Below are positions 6,800 through 15,517 of a stretch of 64,000 nucleotides of DNA, one piece after another. Under the pieces are notes generated by a model. It made no database searches. It was given only the letters and a program-made list of their open reading frames with translations, and was not told the origin of the DNA. A program made the translations under genes and the position numbers. The stretch is taken from NCBI GenBank assembly GCA_910584365.1, contig CAJUAF010000008.1, positions 1 through 64,000 on the forward strand. Direction: 5' to 3'. Positions within the stretch are counted from its first letter, which is position 1. Every line of letters begins with the position of its first letter. This DNA is from an uncultured Muribaculaceae bacterium. Its GTDB lineage: Bacteria; Bacteroidota; Bacteroidia; Bacteroidales; Muribaculaceae.

Positions 6800-8047
6800 A
6801 TGGCAAAATTAGAAAATCGCAAGAAGCAGAATCCCAAGCTCCGGCAGTCGGAACTGAGCGACGGACGTGCCAGCCTCTACCTTGAATATTATCTCGGCAG
6901 AAGTGAAACGCCTGTCATTGACGAGGACGGCAATCAGGTGTTTTACACCGAGGGAGCGATGGCGGGTAAACCGAAATATCAAATCAAACACTCCCGCAAG
7001 AAAGAGAACCTCAACCTGTATATCTGGCTTCATCCCCGCAACCAGCAAGAGCGTTTGCAGAACAAGAATACTCTTGCCCTTGCTGAAAAGATACGTTTTG
7101 AACGTGAGCAATCCTTTTTGGAGGACAGGGAGGGCTATCGTCTCCGAAAAGACATGGACGAGGATTTCCTTGAGTTCTGCAAGGAGTTCATCAAATCTCC
7201 GACCCTCACTAAATACACCCGCATAACGCTCGGGCACGGACTCCAAAAGTTCAAGAACTTTCTTGCCGATACACCGAGATATTCTCTCTACAAGAATAAT
7301 CTCAAGATGACACAGTTGACAGTCGACATGGTAGCTGCCTATGTTGAGTATCTGAAAGAGAACGGAACAGGCGACGGTCCGAAAATATATTTCCGAATGT
7401 TCAAGCGTATGGTTACTGCGGCTGTTGACAAAGACCTAATCAAGAAAAATCCGTGCCGTGGTTTCGTGTTGAAGAACGACAACATGACGCTACAAAAGGA
7501 GATTCTTCTGCCGGAGGAAATACAGCAGCTTGTTGCGACACATTTTGAAGGCGAGAGGCCGGAAATTCACCGTGCGTTCATCTTCGGTTTATACACCGGA
7601 GTGCGTTGGTGCGACACCAGCCAGTTGACCTACCGCAATGTGGACTACTCAACCCAGGCATTGCGGTTCCAACAGCAAAAGACTAAAGACCATAGCAACC
7701 GGAGCTGGGTAATCGTTCCGTTGAACAACACCCTTATCCGTCTGATCGGCGAGCCGGATAACGACAACTTTGATGAACGGATATTCAAAGTTCCACATTA
7801 TAACATCTGCAACCTGTATCTGCGTAAATGGGTAAAGGCGGCAGGCATTAAGAAGAAAATCACATGGCATTGCGCCCGACACAGCTTTGCGGTAAACGTC
7901 CTCACCAAAGGAGCGAATATAAAAACGGTGTCGAGCCTCCTCGGACACACCTCTATAAAGATGACGGAACGATACCTCCACGTCGTTGACAGTCTAAAGC
8001 AAGACGCAATTAATTCCCTCGGTGAAATCAACTATGTACCGATGTAA
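6800..8047 (+). CDS. Tyrosine recombinase / integrase
   Basis: This 415-residue site-specific recombinase presumably inserts and excises the island. The start at 6800 (MAKLENRKKQ) was chosen because the promoter lies just upstream; an ATG at 6707 would add 31 unconserved residues. An N-terminal arm-binding region (about 15-110) and a SAM-like core-binding domain (about 120-225) precede the catalytic domain, which has Arg269 (TGVRWCD), His357 and Arg360 (WHCARHSF), His383 (LLGHTS) and nucleophile Tyr392 (TERYLHV). All catalytic residues are intact. The layout is that of Bacteroidetes phage/transposon integrases with a SAM_5-like domain. It faces away from the cargo genes, which lie on the other strand across an 800-bp non-coding zone. 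Confidence 0.92.
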   Translation: MAKLENRKKQNPKLRQSELSDGRASLYLEYYLGRSETPVIDEDGNQVFYTEGAMAGKPKYQIKHSRKKENLNLYIWLHPRNQQERLQNKNTLALAEKIRFEREQSFLEDREGYRLRKDMDEDFLEFCKEFIKSPTLTKYTRITLGHGLQKFKNFLADTPRYSLYKNNLKMTQLTVDMVAAYVEYLKENGTGDGPKIYFRMFKRMVTAAVDKDLIKKNPCRGFVLKNDNMTLQKEILLPEEIQQLVATHFEGERPEIHRAFIFGLYTGVRWCDTSQLTYRNVDYSTQALRFQQQKTKDHSNRSWVIVPLNNTLIRLIGEPDNDNFDERIFKVPHYNICNLYLRKWVKAAGIKKKITWHCARHSFAVNVLTKGANIKTVSSLLGHTSIKMTERYLHVVDSLKQDAINSLGEINYVPM

Positions 8048-8200
8048 AGGAAAAGCCACCCAATCCGAAGCCGATAAGTCCGATGTGATTTGTCGGCTTT
8101 TTTCTTTTCGCCGCCAATCATAATGAAAACAAAAAGGGGAAAATCGGAGTGTGAAATCGGCAACGGGGATTACGACTTTGGAGTAAGACCCACCAACATA

Positions 8201-8257
8201 CTGCAAGGGTTTTGAGCTGCAAAATCAATTTCATGCAGCTCAAAACATACCTTGCAG
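8201..8257. repeat. Large interrupted palindrome downstream of the integrase
   Basis: CTGCAAGG (8201-8208) and GTTTTGAGCTGCA (8209-8221) pair with TGCAGCTCAAAAC (8234-8246) and CCTTGCAG (8250-8257), interrupted only by a 12-nt loop and a 3-nt bulge. That is 21 paired positions. It lacks a T tract, so it may be a recombinase- or protein-binding structure rather than a terminator. The gene-free stretch from 8048 to 8847 otherwise holds the two repeat groups listed below and no coding frame I can support. Confidence 0.65.
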
Positions 8258-8550
8258 AATCCCGACGGATTCCATTACGATCTACAGAATCAGACGGCTT
8301 GATAGCACCAAATTACAATAGACCTCTTACAGAAAAGCCAGCTGTAATCGGGTTAGCCGATTGTTTCAATTATTTACCACATCAATAGTGGCAAAATCCA
8401 ACTTCTTGCAATGAGGAAGAATAAGATTTGACGAAAGATAGTTGATATATCAATACGCGATACATAATGCTTTCGAGATTGTAATTCGGTTAATATGCAT
8501 TGTTACAAGTAGTTACTTGTTGAAGTCTTGATTGCAAAGATGCTGTTAGT

Positions 8551-8624
8551 ACGTATTGACGTATGAACGTACTGACGTATTGACGTATGAACATCTGAAC
8601 GTATGGATGTACATACGTATGAAC
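8551..8624. repeat. Iteron-like direct repeats (ACGTATGAAC family)
   Basis: ACGTATTGACGTATGAAC occurs exactly at 8551-8568 and 8575-8592 (24-nt period). ACGTATGAAC recurs at 8615-8624 inside the palindrome CATACGTATG (8612-8621), and degenerate relatives continue towards 8700. Short clustered repeats like this often bind a protein. No spacer structure is present, so this is not CRISPR. Function unknown. Confidence 0.6.
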
Positions 8625-8779
8625 AGATGACTGAATTAACTTATGAGCAGATGGATGTCAGGCCTTATGGATGAATGACAGGAAGAATTGCCGTTTGAAT
8701 GTATCACCTATTTGTCATTCAGCTGACCGACTGACTTGCCATCTGACCGATTGTTACACAGAAACCTAAGAATGAAAAC

Positions 8780-8870
8780 GGTCGGATTACGGCTGATAAA
8801 CACCCATCCGACCAGAATTTCGGTCGGATGCGATAAAAACGGTCGGATTATGGCTGTTTTCGGTCGGATG
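8780..8870. repeat. CGGTCGGAT repeat cluster overlapping a gene end
   Basis: CGGTCGGATTAYGGCTG occurs at 8780-8796 and 8840-8856, CGGTCGGATG at 8821-8830 and 8861-8870, and an inverted CATCCGACC at 8805-8813 that can pair with 8822-8830. The last two copies code for the final residues (SSDRKQP) of the AlbA/HATPase protein and its stop, so the repeat has spread into, or arisen from, the gene end. The 8805-8830 hairpin may terminate that gene. Confidence 0.65.
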
Positions 8871-10524
8871 AAGTTGAAAGCAACCATCTAAGCCCGATAC
8901 GCTCAATTGTTCTTTCTTCATTCATCTCAACAAGAAGTCGCCCCAAATAACGAAGCTGTTGCTCTTGTGACTTATTAGACGGCAACAAATCCTTAAGGTA
9001 ATCATATATGATCTCTCGGCGAGCACCCTCTTTACCTGCATTCTGCAATAATTGCAGAACCATCTGTTTTAATCGGGCCTTATCTAAACCTTTTGCTTTC
9101 GTATATTGCGGTAGCTGTCTGGAGGCTTTGGCTACACCAAGGGATATGGTGTAGTTTGGGGCTTCTCCCTCAATCAAACCGCGCTTAAGGAGTTCTTGTG
9201 CTATCTCATCGTCAATCCGATGTCCTTTCTGAGTGGCATCAAGAGAAATGCAGTCGTGCAGAGTCAGGGTGTCATTGTCCTTGAGCAGTTTGGTATACCG
9301 TTCATTTATGGCATTGCCATAGATGCGGACCGCAACCTCTTTCTTCTCATTGTCAATCTCATAGTCCGGCATCGGGAATCTACGCTCCATCTGTTCGGTA
9401 AACATCTTTTTGATTCCACGGCTTACCGTATCAATCATATTGAAATGCACCATAGCCTTGCATAGACAGGCGTTGCGGAAGAATCGCTGCGGACCATTGG
9501 TGGCAAGTGCATTTTCCAATGTGCCGGGAATGAAGGAACCTCCGTTGGCATAATAAAGAAATCCCGGATTCTCAACGAAGTTTATGCGCTGACGCAGAGT
9601 GTAGTCCTGATGAGCTATGCAGTTATGAAGTGCCTCACGAATAGTGTAGTCATCATACTGTTTCATCGTGTCGGGGAACAATGTGCCGCCCGGCATCTCA
9701 CGCAAGGTCAGATTATGTATCTTGGCAAGAATCTCATCTACCGTCAGGATAAACGGCACAGAGAAATGTTCATAATCCACGACATCCTGATTCTCGTCGC
9801 GTAAAGTCCATGTTACTTCCGCGACTGCCGGACGCAGCTTGCTGTCTGAGAACATTTTGCCAAGCAATATTATGGCTGCGCGGGTAAGTTTGCCATTGAC
9901 CATCAATTCACACTTGCTCAGAAATTCTTCTGTAGACCAACGGTTGACCTCCTCAGCCGGAATACGGCTATGCACCTTCTTGAACATCTTTCGCGCCTTA
10001 GCGAGAGCCACCTCGTCAAGGTCATCAATCGTAGCATCAGGTACAATTTCAGCAGACCAATCAGGAGCCGGTGTCTGCCGACGTATTTCATCCTGCTTGG
10101 ACTGATTAAGCGGTTTGAGGCTTTCTCCGTCACGACCGTATGCGATTCCCTTCCATTTCATCACGATATTTCGTGGCGAGGCCGGAATCTTGAACATCAG
10201 TATTCGCTTTCCATCTACCTCAATCGGGATAATCTCGCGGAAAGTCTGTCCATCGGTGGTATGCTGAGAGAAATCGTGCTTGAGATTGTTGAGAGCCCCT
10301 TCGCCGTTTTTATATGACGTGCCGACAATCTCATGCCTTTTTTCATCATAGCCAAAAATCAGCCACGCGAAATCGAGTTTGCGAAGATTCGCCTCATTGC
10401 TCAACGCCGAGAAATACTTGCCCAAGTCATCAAAGTCGAAGTTGTTCTCCGCCTTCTTGAACTCCACTACCTCACTCTCTGGTCGAGTTATGAGGCAGTT
10501 GAAAATATTGACATCCTGATTCAT
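8848..10524 (-). CDS. AlbA_2 (Schlafen-like) / HATPase_c_4 protein
   Basis: This 558-residue protein belongs to the COG2865 type. An N-terminal AlbA_2 domain (about 14-137) carries the typical SEVVEFKKA start and IAYGRDGESLKPL strand. A long helical middle is followed by a divergent GHKL ATPase-like segment (REALHNCIAHQDY, about 296-308) and a C-terminal winged-helix region (about 480-545, EGARREIIYDYLKDLL). Members are usually annotated as putative transcriptional regulators, and many occur beside restriction or ATPase defence genes, but their biochemistry is poorly known. It begins 43 nt after the stop of the AAA-DUF4435 gene and is probably co-transcribed. Its last codons lie in the CGGTCGGAT repeats. 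Whether it regulates or takes part in defence is open. Confidence 0.8.
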   Translation of the reverse strand: MNQDVNIFNCLITRPESEVVEFKKAENNFDFDDLGKYFSALSNEANLRKLDFAWLIFGYDEKRHEIVGTSYKNGEGALNNLKHDFSQHTTDGQTFREIIPIEVDGKRILMFKIPASPRNIVMKWKGIAYGRDGESLKPLNQSKQDEIRRQTPAPDWSAEIVPDATIDDLDEVALAKARKMFKKVHSRIPAEEVNRWSTEEFLSKCELMVNGKLTRAAIILLGKMFSDSKLRPAVAEVTWTLRDENQDVVDYEHFSVPFILTVDEILAKIHNLTLREMPGGTLFPDTMKQYDDYTIREALHNCIAHQDYTLRQRINFVENPGFLYYANGGSFIPGTLENALATNGPQRFFRNACLCKAMVHFNMIDTVSRGIKKMFTEQMERRFPMPDYEIDNEKKEVAVRIYGNAINERYTKLLKDNDTLTLHDCISLDATQKGHRIDDEIAQELLKRGLIEGEAPNYTISLGVAKASRQLPQYTKAKGLDKARLKQMVLQLLQNAGKEGARREIIYDYLKDLLPSNKSQEQQLRYLGRLLVEMNEERTIERIGLRWLLSTSSDRKQP

Positions 10525-10567
10525 AGTGCTTAAAACTTGATATCGTTTGTTATCAAAAATGAATGTT

Positions 10568-12469
10568 CTATATTTGAGTCAATGCATCCGGGAAATAATT
10601 CTTAATAATATTCTGGGCTTCCAAGTCTCTTCTTATCACTTGAATTGCACGCTCAATGTATTCATTACGACCTCTCAATCCAAATTCTTGAGCCACCTTT
10701 GTTGTCAGACCCTTGTGATTTGCAACAGTTATAAGATCCTTATAATTTCTGGAGTCAATTATTTCAGATAGATACTCTTTCCTCTTTTTATATGTTTCTT
10801 CGATGTCAATACCCGAGAGAAAAGTATTATAGTTTTCTTGAACTTTCTCTTTTGTGTCGGCCTTACGTAAATGACACTCCTTAAACATAAAATCAATGTA
10901 CGCAGAAAGATATAAAGAAATCTGAGATTCAATAGAATTTTTGAATTCAGATAACACGTGCTCTTTTATTTTTTCGATATCAACTGTCTCTGATTTGACT
11001 TTGCAATACTCAGATAAAAACTCTTCTGAAATAAGAAGGTTCTCTATTTCAGAGACACCATAAGTAAAAATCCCCTCTTGCTCAAATTTAGAAATCTGAG
11101 CAGAATTCCTAAAATCTTTATCTATGATACCATGGGCTTTTGTTGATACTCCGGGAATCGAATTAAATGCCTTGGTATAATTAATTACATTTTTACATGA
11201 GTCAACTTCTTGAATAGTATAATTTGGAAATAGAACCTCGTAAATTTGCTTATCCGGACTATTGACTTTTCCCTCACAAAAAAGAATTGGTTTTCTACTT
11301 CCCACCAATTTTAACAATAACTCCTCGGGAATAATATTCTCTTGAATTAGTTCTATTGACCAACTATTGGGATAATGAAAGTTTTTTATCCATCCTTTCT
11401 GGCAATTCCTAGATGTAGCAAAATCCAAATCATGGGTAAAGTAAATAAACCTACAATCCGAACGTTTATTCTCCAGTAGATCCCAAAGTTTGTTAGCAAT
11501 TGACTTGTGTAGATGCAATTCTGGCTCATCAGTTATAATTATGCTATCTTTAGGCGCAAAAAGTACTCTGCCGGCTAAGTAAATTATTACTCGTTCGCCA
11601 TCACTCATTTGGTGTGCGTCATAAATTATAGATCCGTACTTAATTTTTAATTGGTTGCTATCGTTACAGAGTAATGTACGATGTTCGATGAGTTGATTCC
11701 AGATTTCTATAACATCGTCAAGAATCCCTCTAAAATCTTCTTTTGATACAGATTCGTCATTACTATATTTTGAAGCAGCTTGATTTATACGCAATTGGCG
11801 TTGACCTAATAACATCCCAAGAACTTTTACCATCTCTGAACCATATTTTTGCGTTAACTGCCACTCAAAGTCATCCATTTTTTGAGCATCAAAGGTAACT
11901 TTGTCATCATAAATAGACTTTTGGTATTTATCAAAATGACTTTGGGCACTATTATAAGTAGGTGTATTGGCAAAAGAGGGGAAAATTAGTAATTTTTGAG
12001 CTGGAATTACTATGCCATCTGAAATATTCAGGCTTTTCTGAAGAAGATTTGCAAGGGAGGTTTTGCCGCATCCATTAGCTCCAACTATGACAGTGTTCTG
12101 TTGCGCAAAGCCTAATGCTTTGTAAAAAGCATATATCTCAATAAGATTATTTATTCCCGATAATTGCTCTGAAATGGATTTGAACGACAACAATTTTGAT
12201 TCGTTTGGTCTGAAAGACGTGTAATACTGGGTAGGAATATTATGTTCTACATCGTGCTTTAGCTTTTCAAAGAACGATTCTGGGATGAGGTTAGAGTTGA
12301 TGTCTTTCATAACCTCATCAATCCATATATTGATGATATCTATGTTGGCTTTGGCCCTTTGGATATCCACCACCCGTACAACTTCATCATCTGTAGTACA
12401 GACATTTAGAAATCCTTGTTGGGTCGCTATGCAGTCTGTAAAGAATTGGATAAGCTCTTGTTTGGTCAT
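10568..12469 (-). CDS. AAA ATPase fused to DUF4435/TOPRIM-like domain (merged PARIS-like defence protein)
   Basis: One 633-residue protein joins two functions. Residues about 80-360 are an ABC/SMC-type AAA ATPase: Walker A GANGCGKTS (130-138), signature SDGER (289-293), Walker B ITDEPELHLH (Asp314, Glu315) and switch FTHD. Residues about 393-600 match the DUF4435 pattern: ILFCEGK with Glu399, then GIIDKDF with Asp450 and Asp452, which fits a TOPRIM nuclease E...DxD, followed by SEIENLLISEEF. In the phage defence system PARIS, AriA (ATPase) and AriB (DUF4435) are separate or sometimes merged; AriB is released when phage anti-restriction proteins are sensed. Position beside a restriction enzyme fits that logic. 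An OLD-family nuclease is the main alternative. Strongly AT-rich. Confidence 0.75.
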   Translation of the reverse strand: MTKQELIQFFTDCIATQQGFLNVCTTDDEVVRVVDIQRAKANIDIINIWIDEVMKDINSNLIPESFFEKLKHDVEHNIPTQYYTSFRPNESKLLSFKSISEQLSGINNLIEIYAFYKALGFAQQNTVIVGANGCGKTSLANLLQKSLNISDGIVIPAQKLLIFPSFANTPTYNSAQSHFDKYQKSIYDDKVTFDAQKMDDFEWQLTQKYGSEMVKVLGMLLGQRQLRINQAASKYSNDESVSKEDFRGILDDVIEIWNQLIEHRTLLCNDSNQLKIKYGSIIYDAHQMSDGERVIIYLAGRVLFAPKDSIIITDEPELHLHKSIANKLWDLLENKRSDCRFIYFTHDLDFATSRNCQKGWIKNFHYPNSWSIELIQENIIPEELLLKLVGSRKPILFCEGKVNSPDKQIYEVLFPNYTIQEVDSCKNVINYTKAFNSIPGVSTKAHGIIDKDFRNSAQISKFEQEGIFTYGVSEIENLLISEEFLSEYCKVKSETVDIEKIKEHVLSEFKNSIESQISLYLSAYIDFMFKECHLRKADTKEKVQENYNTFLSGIDIEETYKKRKEYLSEIIDSRNYKDLITVANHKGLTTKVAQEFGLRGRNEYIERAIQVIRRDLEAQNIIKNYFPDALTQI

Positions 12470-12623
12470 ATCAAATTATACTATTTCGTTGCTATTTGGA
12501 GCTTTGTACGCTTTCTTGGCTGAGCACGAAAAATACAAATCTTTCAGTATATCCGAGGTTTGAGTTAATGAGAATCATATGCTTATCGCGCTAGTTAATA
12601 TGGCGCATATTTATAAATAAGGT

Positions 12624-15074
12624 TTACGATTTGAGGAAGCCATATTCATATATCTTAGGCTCAATTTTTGAAGCCAAAATTTTGAGTTTATCTCTCAGAT
12701 TGTGGAGGAGTTCAGTATAGATTTTATCATCACTGTCCGACTTCATTTGAGTTTTACCGTTTTTCATTGTTTTGGTCCCCTGAAAATATAGTTTAATGTC
12801 ATATAGTGACGCATCAGGATTGGAGTCTGGTTGAGAATGATAATAACGCCATAATTCCCGTCCGGCATCAAATACCGCGGTTGCTTCCGCAGAAAAAATT
12901 ATGGGCTCGTTCTCTTCAACACGACTTGAGAAAATATCAGCTTCTATTTTAGGTCGGGATTTACCTGAAATAAACTCCGTCATAAAATGACTTTTAAAAC
13001 AATCGCGTGCTCCGACTTCTTCCTCTGTGAAAGGAATCCAATGATTAGTGCTAATAGACGATTGTATAGTGTTAGCATTCGAGAATAGACAGTATGCAAG
13101 ACAGTCCGATACGAATAAAAGGTCATTTTCTGGATTATCGGGAAATAGAAACTGGTCTCTATCATTTAGCCATGTCGCTTCTATTGAATGTCGAACGGCA
13201 ACAAAAATTGCAATACGCGAGAGATTGTTGGGGGTTATCCACCAACCGCGTGGAGTTGGCATTTGGGATTTAAGGTTCATAAAGTACACAAGTTTCTGAT
13301 TTTGGAAATCATTGCGACCGTTGCTCATGAATCCAAGCTTCAATGAGTTTTTATCATCTCTAACTTTATTTACCCATTGGCCAATGTTTCCAGCGTATCC
13401 GTCATAACAAGAAATTGTTTTTTCCCCAATTAATTCTGCTTGGGAATTATAGACGTCAGCTGTAATTTCCGAAAAAGTTTCAGTAGAGCCTGTATCCCAA
13501 ATATAAAATCCAATGGGGAATTTCCCTCGAACATTATCAAAGGTATCAGCGGGTACCAAAAAAATTCGACCGAGCTTCGCTCGGAATGAGTTCCGGAAAT
13601 CGCGGAAGTTCGGTGCTTGCAAATTTTTCAACTTTGAAAAATTTGCAAGCACCGAAGAAGGGATTTCATGGTATACTCTTATAAGAAATAAAGCGAATAG
13701 TTCTCGACCTGCAATTCCAATACGGTCAAGATATTTTTTATAGATATAATTAGAAACTGATACATTCGTCTTGTTCTTTCCTGTGCCATATATTTGTTTG
13801 CTATCACCAGCCTCTGCATAAGGCGGATTAATATATATGACTAACCGCTTTCTTGTTTCTTCATTATCAATTATCTCCTTTAGCCGAGGAGGTAGATTGT
13901 CGAATGAATCATTCAGAAAGTCAAATTGAAATACGTGATCTTCTAGTAGATTGGCACTGCCATTCTTTATTCTTTCCTTCATAACATCAACATCTGCTTT
14001 GTCAAGAGTTGATGCCCAGATCCGATATTTATTTGTCAATCCGTTAAGCAGATTTCCTGTTCCGGCAGCGCAGTCCCAGATATAATATTCATCTTGCCAA
14101 TTCTCGCCAAGTTCATCAGCAAGATATTGTTGAGATAGTTCCACCCATTTCTGAGGTGTAAAAAAAGAGCCTTTGCGTTCGCGAACGTCTGGAGGAACGA
14201 GTAAGTCACGACGTTCAACTATATAATCCCAATATTCTCTCTTTGGAGGACGGCTATATCGATTCCAGAATTGATTGTGGGCATTCTGTTCATCAATGAA
14301 ATTGGCTTTACTTGATGTGAATAGTCCGAGGTCGTTCTTTTTCCTATCAAGTTCATAATATGATTCTCGCAATAATACGAAAAGTTTCTCTTTCAAGGAT
14401 ACATTGTGTTCCGAAAGAATATCTGCCAAATAAAAATCTGCGTCTATTATGCCGGACTTCTTGGCCTTATCCCAATTCACATTGATTGTCGGCTTTACTT
14501 CAAGTAGCCATTTTTGATATATGGCTACGAAGTTATTTTTACTTATTCGTATCTTTGATAACTTAGACTTACCAACAATAAAATTATGCTTGATAAATTT
14601 TTCAAGTTCTTTTTTATCCCGATCAAAATTGAATGTAAGGATTTGATGGGATAAAACCTCTTTAACCTTTTCATGAATTAAAACAAATTCTTTTGTGGAA
14701 TGATCTGAAGGTGCTACATTCCAATTGAAATCGTTTTGATGAAATATTTCAAGAAGATTATTATATGGTATGAATGCAATTTTTGCTGCATCAAATGCAC
14801 CAAGAAAACGGGGCGGAAGATGTTTCTCGAATGTATGAGCTTTACCTATTGTTATTACAAGTTGAACAAAAGATTCCTCGAGATTAGATTTATTGCCTTT
14901 CTTCGCCTCCGCCCACATGAGATATTCCGTCTCAAATAATTGTGGTCCGTTAGACGGCACGGCAACGCAAAAATCCACATTGCCTAAAATTTGTGTAGTA
15001 TCATATGCCTGAAAAAAATCTTGGGCGACTTTATTTTTCAGTTCTTCTTCACGTATTTGATTGGAGTAGGCCAT
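12624..15074 (-). CDS. Type IIG-like restriction-modification enzyme (nuclease + N6-adenine methylase)
   Basis: The start is the ATG at 15074, 2 nt beyond the stop of the regulator gene, giving 816 residues. The N terminus has a PD-(D/E)xK-like nuclease pattern: Asp34 in NVDFCV, Glu56-x-Lys58 in WAEAKKG, then ESFVQLV. A helical region precedes FFTPQKWVELSQQYL, methylase motif I DCAAGTGNLL (334-343) and catalytic NPPY (416-419), typical of gamma-class N6-adenine methylases; the C-terminal half should hold target recognition. Combined cutting and methylation in one chain is the type IIG layout. The recognition site cannot be read from sequence. It is translationally coupled to the regulator and 154 nt upstream of the AAA-DUF4435 gene. 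Confidence 0.82.
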   Translation of the reverse strand: MAYSNQIREEELKNKVAQDFFQAYDTTQILGNVDFCVAVPSNGPQLFETEYLMWAEAKKGNKSNLEESFVQLVITIGKAHTFEKHLPPRFLGAFDAAKIAFIPYNNLLEIFHQNDFNWNVAPSDHSTKEFVLIHEKVKEVLSHQILTFNFDRDKKELEKFIKHNFIVGKSKLSKIRISKNNFVAIYQKWLLEVKPTINVNWDKAKKSGIIDADFYLADILSEHNVSLKEKLFVLLRESYYELDRKKNDLGLFTSSKANFIDEQNAHNQFWNRYSRPPKREYWDYIVERRDLLVPPDVRERKGSFFTPQKWVELSQQYLADELGENWQDEYYIWDCAAGTGNLLNGLTNKYRIWASTLDKADVDVMKERIKNGSANLLEDHVFQFDFLNDSFDNLPPRLKEIIDNEETRKRLVIYINPPYAEAGDSKQIYGTGKNKTNVSVSNYIYKKYLDRIGIAGRELFALFLIRVYHEIPSSVLANFSKLKNLQAPNFRDFRNSFRAKLGRIFLVPADTFDNVRGKFPIGFYIWDTGSTETFSEITADVYNSQAELIGEKTISCYDGYAGNIGQWVNKVRDDKNSLKLGFMSNGRNDFQNQKLVYFMNLKSQMPTPRGWWITPNNLSRIAIFVAVRHSIEATWLNDRDQFLFPDNPENDLLFVSDCLAYCLFSNANTIQSSISTNHWIPFTEEEVGARDCFKSHFMTEFISGKSRPKIEADIFSSRVEENEPIIFSAEATAVFDAGRELWRYYHSQPDSNPDASLYDIKLYFQGTKTMKNGKTQMKSDSDDKIYTELLHNLRDKLKILASKIEPKIYEYGFLKS
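13609..13656. repeat. 48-bp near-perfect palindrome inside the restriction-modification gene
   Basis: Positions 13609-13631 and 13634-13656 are exact reverse complements (23 bp) around a 2-nt centre. The core includes CGGTGCTTGCAAATTTTTCA. The reading frame is kept and codes for LANFSKLKNLQAP in the methylase region. A second smaller hairpin CCGAGC/GCTCGG lies at about 13570-13584. The palindrome could slow transcription or translation or be a recombination hot spot. Confidence 0.75.
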
Positions 15075-15076
15075 AA

Positions 15077-15307
15077 TCAATAGATATTTCCGCCGTTAAG
15101 CAGGGTGCGGGGGTCAACTTTGAGGATAGAAGCGATTTTGACGAGCATTTCGAGGGAGGGTTGGGAGGCATTGGAGCACCATCGGGAGACGGTGGCTTCG
15201 TTTTTGCCTAATTGTTCGGCAAGCCATTTGCCTTTGCGATTCTGTTCCGCTAAGACTATTTTTAGTCTATTTATGCGCTCAATAACTATCTCGGAATCAG
15301 TTCTCAT
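15077..15307 (-). CDS. XRE-family HTH regulator of the restriction-modification operon (C-protein-like)
   Basis: This 76-residue protein is a single helix-turn-helix domain: IERINRLKIVLAEQNRKGKW, LAEQLGKNEATVSRWC (recognition segment) and QPSLEMLVKIASILKVDPRTLL. Size and position match controller proteins of restriction-modification operons, which delay nuclease expression until DNA is methylated. It is the first gene behind a consensus promoter, and its stop lies 2 nt before the enzyme start, so both are made from one transcript. A short inverted repeat TCAA-TTTC-TTGA (15311-15322) between promoter and start is a possible operator; this is inference. Confidence 0.85.
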   Translation of the reverse strand: MRTDSEIVIERINRLKIVLAEQNRKGKWLAEQLGKNEATVSRWCSNASQPSLEMLVKIASILKVDPRTLLNGGNIY

Positions 15308-15331
15308 GGTTCAATTTCTTGAGGTTATTTG

Positions 15332-15362
15332 CAAAGTTACTAATTATTTCCGAAAACACAAA
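15332..15362 (-). promoter_or_regulatory. Promoter of the restriction-modification operon
   Basis: On the minus strand TTTG (complement of 15359-15362), 19 nt, TAACTTTG (complement of 15332-15339) matches the Bacteroidetes consensus exactly and gives a leader of about 20 nt to the regulator ATG at 15307. It could drive all four minus-strand island genes. Confidence 0.75.
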
Positions 15363-15517
15363 ACTGTACCCTACACGTCAAGTCTATTCCGTGATAAAAT
15401 ATGGATTAGTTAATTCCGGACGATTGCGTAGTTGGGGAAATAGGCAAATCGACGCAGTTAAAAATCTCTAATGAATGACAATTATTTCAAATTCATTTGC
15501 TCCGGCTTGCCGCCAGC

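Noticed and set aside
6609..6812. Small hydrophobic frame before the integrase
   Set aside because: It spans the candidate att site and the integrase promoter and has no sign of coding constraint.
8551..8640. Possible CRISPR array
   Set aside because: Repeats are adjacent and degenerate with almost no spacer, the period is 24 nt, and no cas gene is present.
10568..12469. ABC transporter ATPase
   Set aside because: There is no permease partner, and the chain has a large C-terminal TOPRIM/DUF4435-like domain; the SMC-like ATPase form fits a defence protein.
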